The notes beneath the pieces are model-generated. The model was not told where the DNA came from. It saw nothing but the letters and a program-made list of their open reading frames with translations, and searched no databases. Position numbers and translations under genes: made by a program. From Myxococcales bacterium (lineage in GTDB: Bacteria; Myxococcota; UBA796; SXON01), in contig SHYX01000010.1 of assembly GCA_009692585.1 (NCBI GenBank), positions 47,253-111,252 on the forward strand: a DNA stretch of 64,000 nt. The letters run 5' to 3'. Positions 60,030-64,000 of this stretch are shown piece by piece (within the stretch, counting starts at the first letter, position 1; every line of letters begins with the position of its first letter).

Positions 60030-60259
60030 CGGAACGCCGCCAAGATGCTCTCTGGCAGCGGGTCGTCGAAATCCGCAGGCACCACGAACAGGCCGGCGGC
60101 AGTTCCCGGGCGCCGTTCAGTGGTCTCGGCCGGGAGCACGGGCACCAGGCGGACCGCCGGAACCGACCCGCGGGCGACGATCACCTCGTCACCGCGTTCG
60201 GCCATGGCGATGAGCTCGGACAGCCGTGCTTTGGCGTCGTGGACGGTGAACGTGGACAT
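60026..60259 (-). CDS. Phd/YefM-family antitoxin
   Basis: The product is 77 aa. The N-terminal Phd DNA-binding half starts STFTVHDAKARLSELIAMAE and continues RGDEVIVARGSVPAVRLVP. The C-terminal tail (about 48-77) is acidic and flexible, the part that wraps and neutralises the toxin. The repressor domain probably binds the palindrome directly before its own ATG. ATGA coupling with the toxin gene keeps the antitoxin first, as usual. Confidence 0.9.
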   Translation of the reverse strand: MSTFTVHDAKARLSELIAMAERGDEVIVARGSVPAVRLVPVLPAETTERRPGTAAGLFVVPADFDDPLPESILAAFR

Positions 60260-60294
60260 GGACTAACCATAGTCCCAGCTGGGTCGGGCCGCAA
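60260..60294 (-). promoter_or_regulatory. Antitoxin promoter and palindromic operator abutting the start codon
   Basis: GGACTAACCATAGTCC (60260-60275) is a perfect 6-base inverted repeat around 4 bases, directly upstream of the ATG at 60259. On the minus strand TTGCGG (60294-60289) and TATGGT (60271-60266) are 17 bases apart and the latter lies within the palindrome. Transcription would start at or near the ATG, giving a leaderless message repressed by its own product. Confidence 0.6.
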
Positions 60295-60308
60295 CCGGAT
60301 CAGCGAGC

Positions 60309-61610
60309 CTACTCCCCGTCCTCCACCAACTTCCGCAACATCGCCAACAGCCCGCCCAGCTCCGAGGGTGTCAGCGGCAGCACCAACTCGCCAGCGACGA
60401 CGCCGTGATGGACGCCGAGGGCGAGGCTGACGGCGTCCCCGAGTCGCTGCGGCTTGTCCTCTGCGTCGAGGATCAACCACGAGCTGAGCACCAGCGGGAA
60501 CCGCTCCGCCTGGTCTGCAAAGGCGGCGCCAGCCCAGCTCGTGCCGTTTCCTTGCTCCATCTGTGACACCGCCGCCTGCCCGGTGGAGCCGTAAAGCGCC
60601 CCGGGCCTGCCCGCGAACCAGAACCAGTCCTCGTCCACCTGGGCCCGAAAATGGGTCTTGTCCAGTCGCTCCACCCTCAGCTTCATCGCTCGGAGCGCCC
60701 GCGCTGCCCGCCGCGCGACGACCTCCGCTGAAAGCGTGGCGCCATCGACCTCGGCGAGGGGAAGCACCGCGGCCAGCTGCATCTCGGCCGGGCCTTCCCC
60801 CACGACGGCGAACATCACCCCCGTGGTGATGGGCAGGAGCCGTTGCAGCGCCCGCGCCCGCGCGAGGTCGCCGCCCTTGAAGAAGAAGCGCATGTCGACC
60901 CGGTCGAACGCCACGCCCACCGACATCACCGCGGCGGGTGCCAGCCGCGTGCGGACCTCCAGTGGGGAGCGGGGTGCGAGGGGAATGACGCTGGCCAGCT
61001 CGGCCGAGGCGCCCGCCAGGGCGAAGCGGATGGGCTCCCCAGGAACCAGCGGCACGTGGACGCCGAAGTCACCGGCCAGCGGCTCTCCCTCCTCGGCGGG
61101 GAGGCGGCCGACGACCAGGCAGCCTTCTTCGCTCGGGAGCGCGCCGAGCAGCGCCACCGGGGCATCGTGGACGGTAAGGTCGGGCGCGGTGGGTCCGATC
61201 TCGAGGTGGGCCCAGCCGTCATCGACGCGGAGCCGGTACTCCTCCTCCCGACGCCGCACGAGCCAACCCGACGGCGAAAACACCGCGGTGGCCGTGGGGT
61301 CGTCGGCGGTGAGGGCGGCGGCGACTGCCTCGGCGCTTCCCGGCGTCGGAAAGGCGAATTCGTAGCGGTGCGTCTTGGAGTCGATCGCCGAGACCACCGG
61401 GACCCCGGCCGAGAAGATCGGCGCCCAGCGTTCGCGTCCGCCGCTCTCCGACCCGAGCATGTCCGAGACGCTGGAAAACCCCGTCCACGCCCGTTCCCCG
61501 TCGGAGCAGCTCACGGCGAAGCCGGCGGGGCTGCGGTCCACATGGGCGAGGTGGTCGCCGAGCGGCGCCGCGAGCCCGAGTTGGGTCAAGAAGAGCACGA
61601 CGCCCAGCAT
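60309..61610 (-). CDS. Secreted protein, unknown function
   Basis: The product is 433 aa with a signal peptide (MLGVVLFLTQLGLAAPLGDH). The body is beta-rich with four to five repeats of long strands, such as LGALPSEEGCLVVGRLPAEE and LLPITTGVMFAVVGEGPAEM. The C-terminal half is rich in Ala/Val (MQLAAVLPLAEVDGATLSAE), with a helical end (LGGLLAMLRKLVEDGE). Only two Cys remain in the mature part (VSCSDG, EGCLVV). Such large two-sheet periplasmic proteins occur in this phylum without known roles. I do not recognise a family. The start is the ATG at 61610. Confidence 0.7.
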   Translation of the reverse strand: MLGVVLFLTQLGLAAPLGDHLAHVDRSPAGFAVSCSDGERAWTGFSSVSDMLGSESGGRERWAPIFSAGVPVVSAIDSKTHRYEFAFPTPGSAEAVAAALTADDPTATAVFSPSGWLVRRREEEYRLRVDDGWAHLEIGPTAPDLTVHDAPVALLGALPSEEGCLVVGRLPAEEGEPLAGDFGVHVPLVPGEPIRFALAGASAELASVIPLAPRSPLEVRTRLAPAAVMSVGVAFDRVDMRFFFKGGDLARARALQRLLPITTGVMFAVVGEGPAEMQLAAVLPLAEVDGATLSAEVVARRAARALRAMKLRVERLDKTHFRAQVDEDWFWFAGRPGALYGSTGQAAVSQMEQGNGTSWAGAAFADQAERFPLVLSSWLILDAEDKPQRLGDAVSLALGVHHGVVAGELVLPLTPSELGGLLAMLRKLVEDGE

Positions 61611-61634
61611 ACACGGCGGCGGCGGAGACTTCGC

Positions 61635-62264
61635 TCAGTCGGGGAGCCACTCGACCACCAGCGTGACGCTCTCGGTGACCGGGTGGCAGCCGGCCTCGTC
61701 CAGCTCGACGATCACGAGGTCGAAGACCTCGGTGTGACCCGACGCGGTGCCGCGCACATCGAAGGTGCCGGTGAGCTCATCGGCGCACGTCCACGTCTCG
61801 CCTGTCCCCGAGCACTCGACCCATGGAGTGTCGTCGACCATCGCATCACGATATTGCACGATCGGGGTGTCGAGGGTCTCACCGCCGCTCCCGGTCAGGG
61901 TCACCGCGATGCCCGCCACCTCTTCTGCGGTACAGTCCGCAGCCTCCAGGGTCAAGGCCACCTGCGCCGCGAGCACGTGGCACTCGCCTTGGGCCACGTC
62001 CACCTCGACGGTCTGGTCGGTGAAGCCCGGAGCGCTGGCGGTGATGGCGAAGTGCCCGGCGACCTCCACGCCACAGGACCAGGTGCCCCCGAAGGTGTCG
62101 CAGGCGCCGAACTCGACGTCGTCCACCGCGTAGGTCACCACCACGTCGGGTATGTCGGCGCCATCGGCATCGACGACGTTCACGGTGGTGGAGTACGCGG
62201 CCGAGGCGTCACAGGCCAGGGGTTCGCCGCCGTCGCAGGCGGCCAGGATCGCGAAGAACAACAT
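61635..62264 (-). CDS. Lipoprotein with two carboxypeptidase-regulatory-like repeats
   Basis: The product is 209 aa from the ATG at 62264. The leader MLFFAILAACDGG has Cys at 10 and Asp at +2. Two beta-sandwich units follow: TTVNVVDADGADIPDVVVTY...WSCGVEVAGHFAITASAPGF and CTAEEVAGIAVTLTGSGG...WTCADELTGTFDVRGTASGH. The units share the pattern of two Cys and G-x-F-x-I/V-x-x-x-x-x-G, pointing to a duplication. A surface-exposed binding role is likely, with no specific function. It is separate from the fibrinogen-like gene, with about 100 bases between them. Confidence 0.75.
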   Translation of the reverse strand: MLFFAILAACDGGEPLACDASAAYSTTVNVVDADGADIPDVVVTYAVDDVEFGACDTFGGTWSCGVEVAGHFAITASAPGFTDQTVEVDVAQGECHVLAAQVALTLEAADCTAEEVAGIAVTLTGSGGETLDTPIVQYRDAMVDDTPWVECSGTGETWTCADELTGTFDVRGTASGHTEVFDLVIVELDEAGCHPVTESVTLVVEWLPD

Positions 62265-62365
62265 GGTGGGAGACCTCGGAACGCTTTGTAGCAGGGGGCG
62301 TGCCAGCTCGATGTCGCCGCGGTTTTGGTGGCACGGCACATGTAAACGCGACGGCGGGATCGCGG

Positions 62366-64000
<1,635 letters not shown>

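Overview
The window is GC-rich (roughly 70 percent G+C by eye), tightly packed DNA with no tRNA, rRNA, CRISPR array, insertion sequence or prophage that I could find. The gene style points to a myxobacterium-like member of the Myxococcota or an uncultured relative. The signs are calcium/metal-binding repeat proteins of the DxDGDG...DCDD...NCDG type, a C-terminal sorting tail ending in an arginine run, a kinase fused to an ATPase and TPR region, and about a dozen lipoproteins whose lipobox is often followed by an Asp/Thr/Ser-rich tether. The species is inferred from style only.

Layout. 1-2.6 kb (minus): ribF, aroE and the start of a TadC-like secretion gene. 2.6-8.5 kb: a beta-helix cell-surface protein, a convergent heme/YceI locus and a frame-damaged OmpA-like gene. 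8.5-15 kb: beta carbonic anhydrase and a multicopper oxidase, then a scarred stretch with truncated HEPN-like and CHAT genes and two coupled zinc-ribbon membrane proteins. 15-23.4 kb: a Ser/Thr kinase-ATPase-TPR protein, a DsbA-type lipoprotein and a STAND-like NTPase with TPRs. The last two share an upstream element. 23.4-28.6 kb: an HTTM/DUF5819-like pair and three large lipoproteins. 28.6-39.4 kb: two tail-to-tail radical SAM genes, an FHA/methyltransferase pair, a GST, two GNATs, a YdcZ-like membrane protein coupled to a PQQ-type sugar dehydrogenase, and small envelope proteins.

39.5-48.9 kb holds the centrepiece, a single 3,121-residue Pfa-like lipid/polyketide synthase. Its order is degenerate ER-like region, KS, AT, carrier, second KS, carrier, carrier, KR, DH, then its own phosphopantetheinyl transferase. 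All three carrier domains have Thr where the Ser that holds the prosthetic arm is expected. It stands alone, with no thioesterase or separate enoyl reductase next to it.

49-64 kb: a beta-barrel protein, serA-serC, a DUF1292 protein, a metal-binding FG-GAP lipoprotein, two tandem radical SAM genes with a tiny coupled reading frame, a fused 2-oxoacid dehydrogenase E1, a PIN/antitoxin pair with a visible operator, and envelope proteins ending in a multi-repeat fibrinogen-like protein that runs off the window.

The general picture is housekeeping genes (shikimate, FAD, serine, oxoacid oxidation) scattered among envelope and lipoprotein genes. Many neighbours are translationally coupled by 4-base start/stop overlaps. 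Convergent genes often overlap at their 3' ends.
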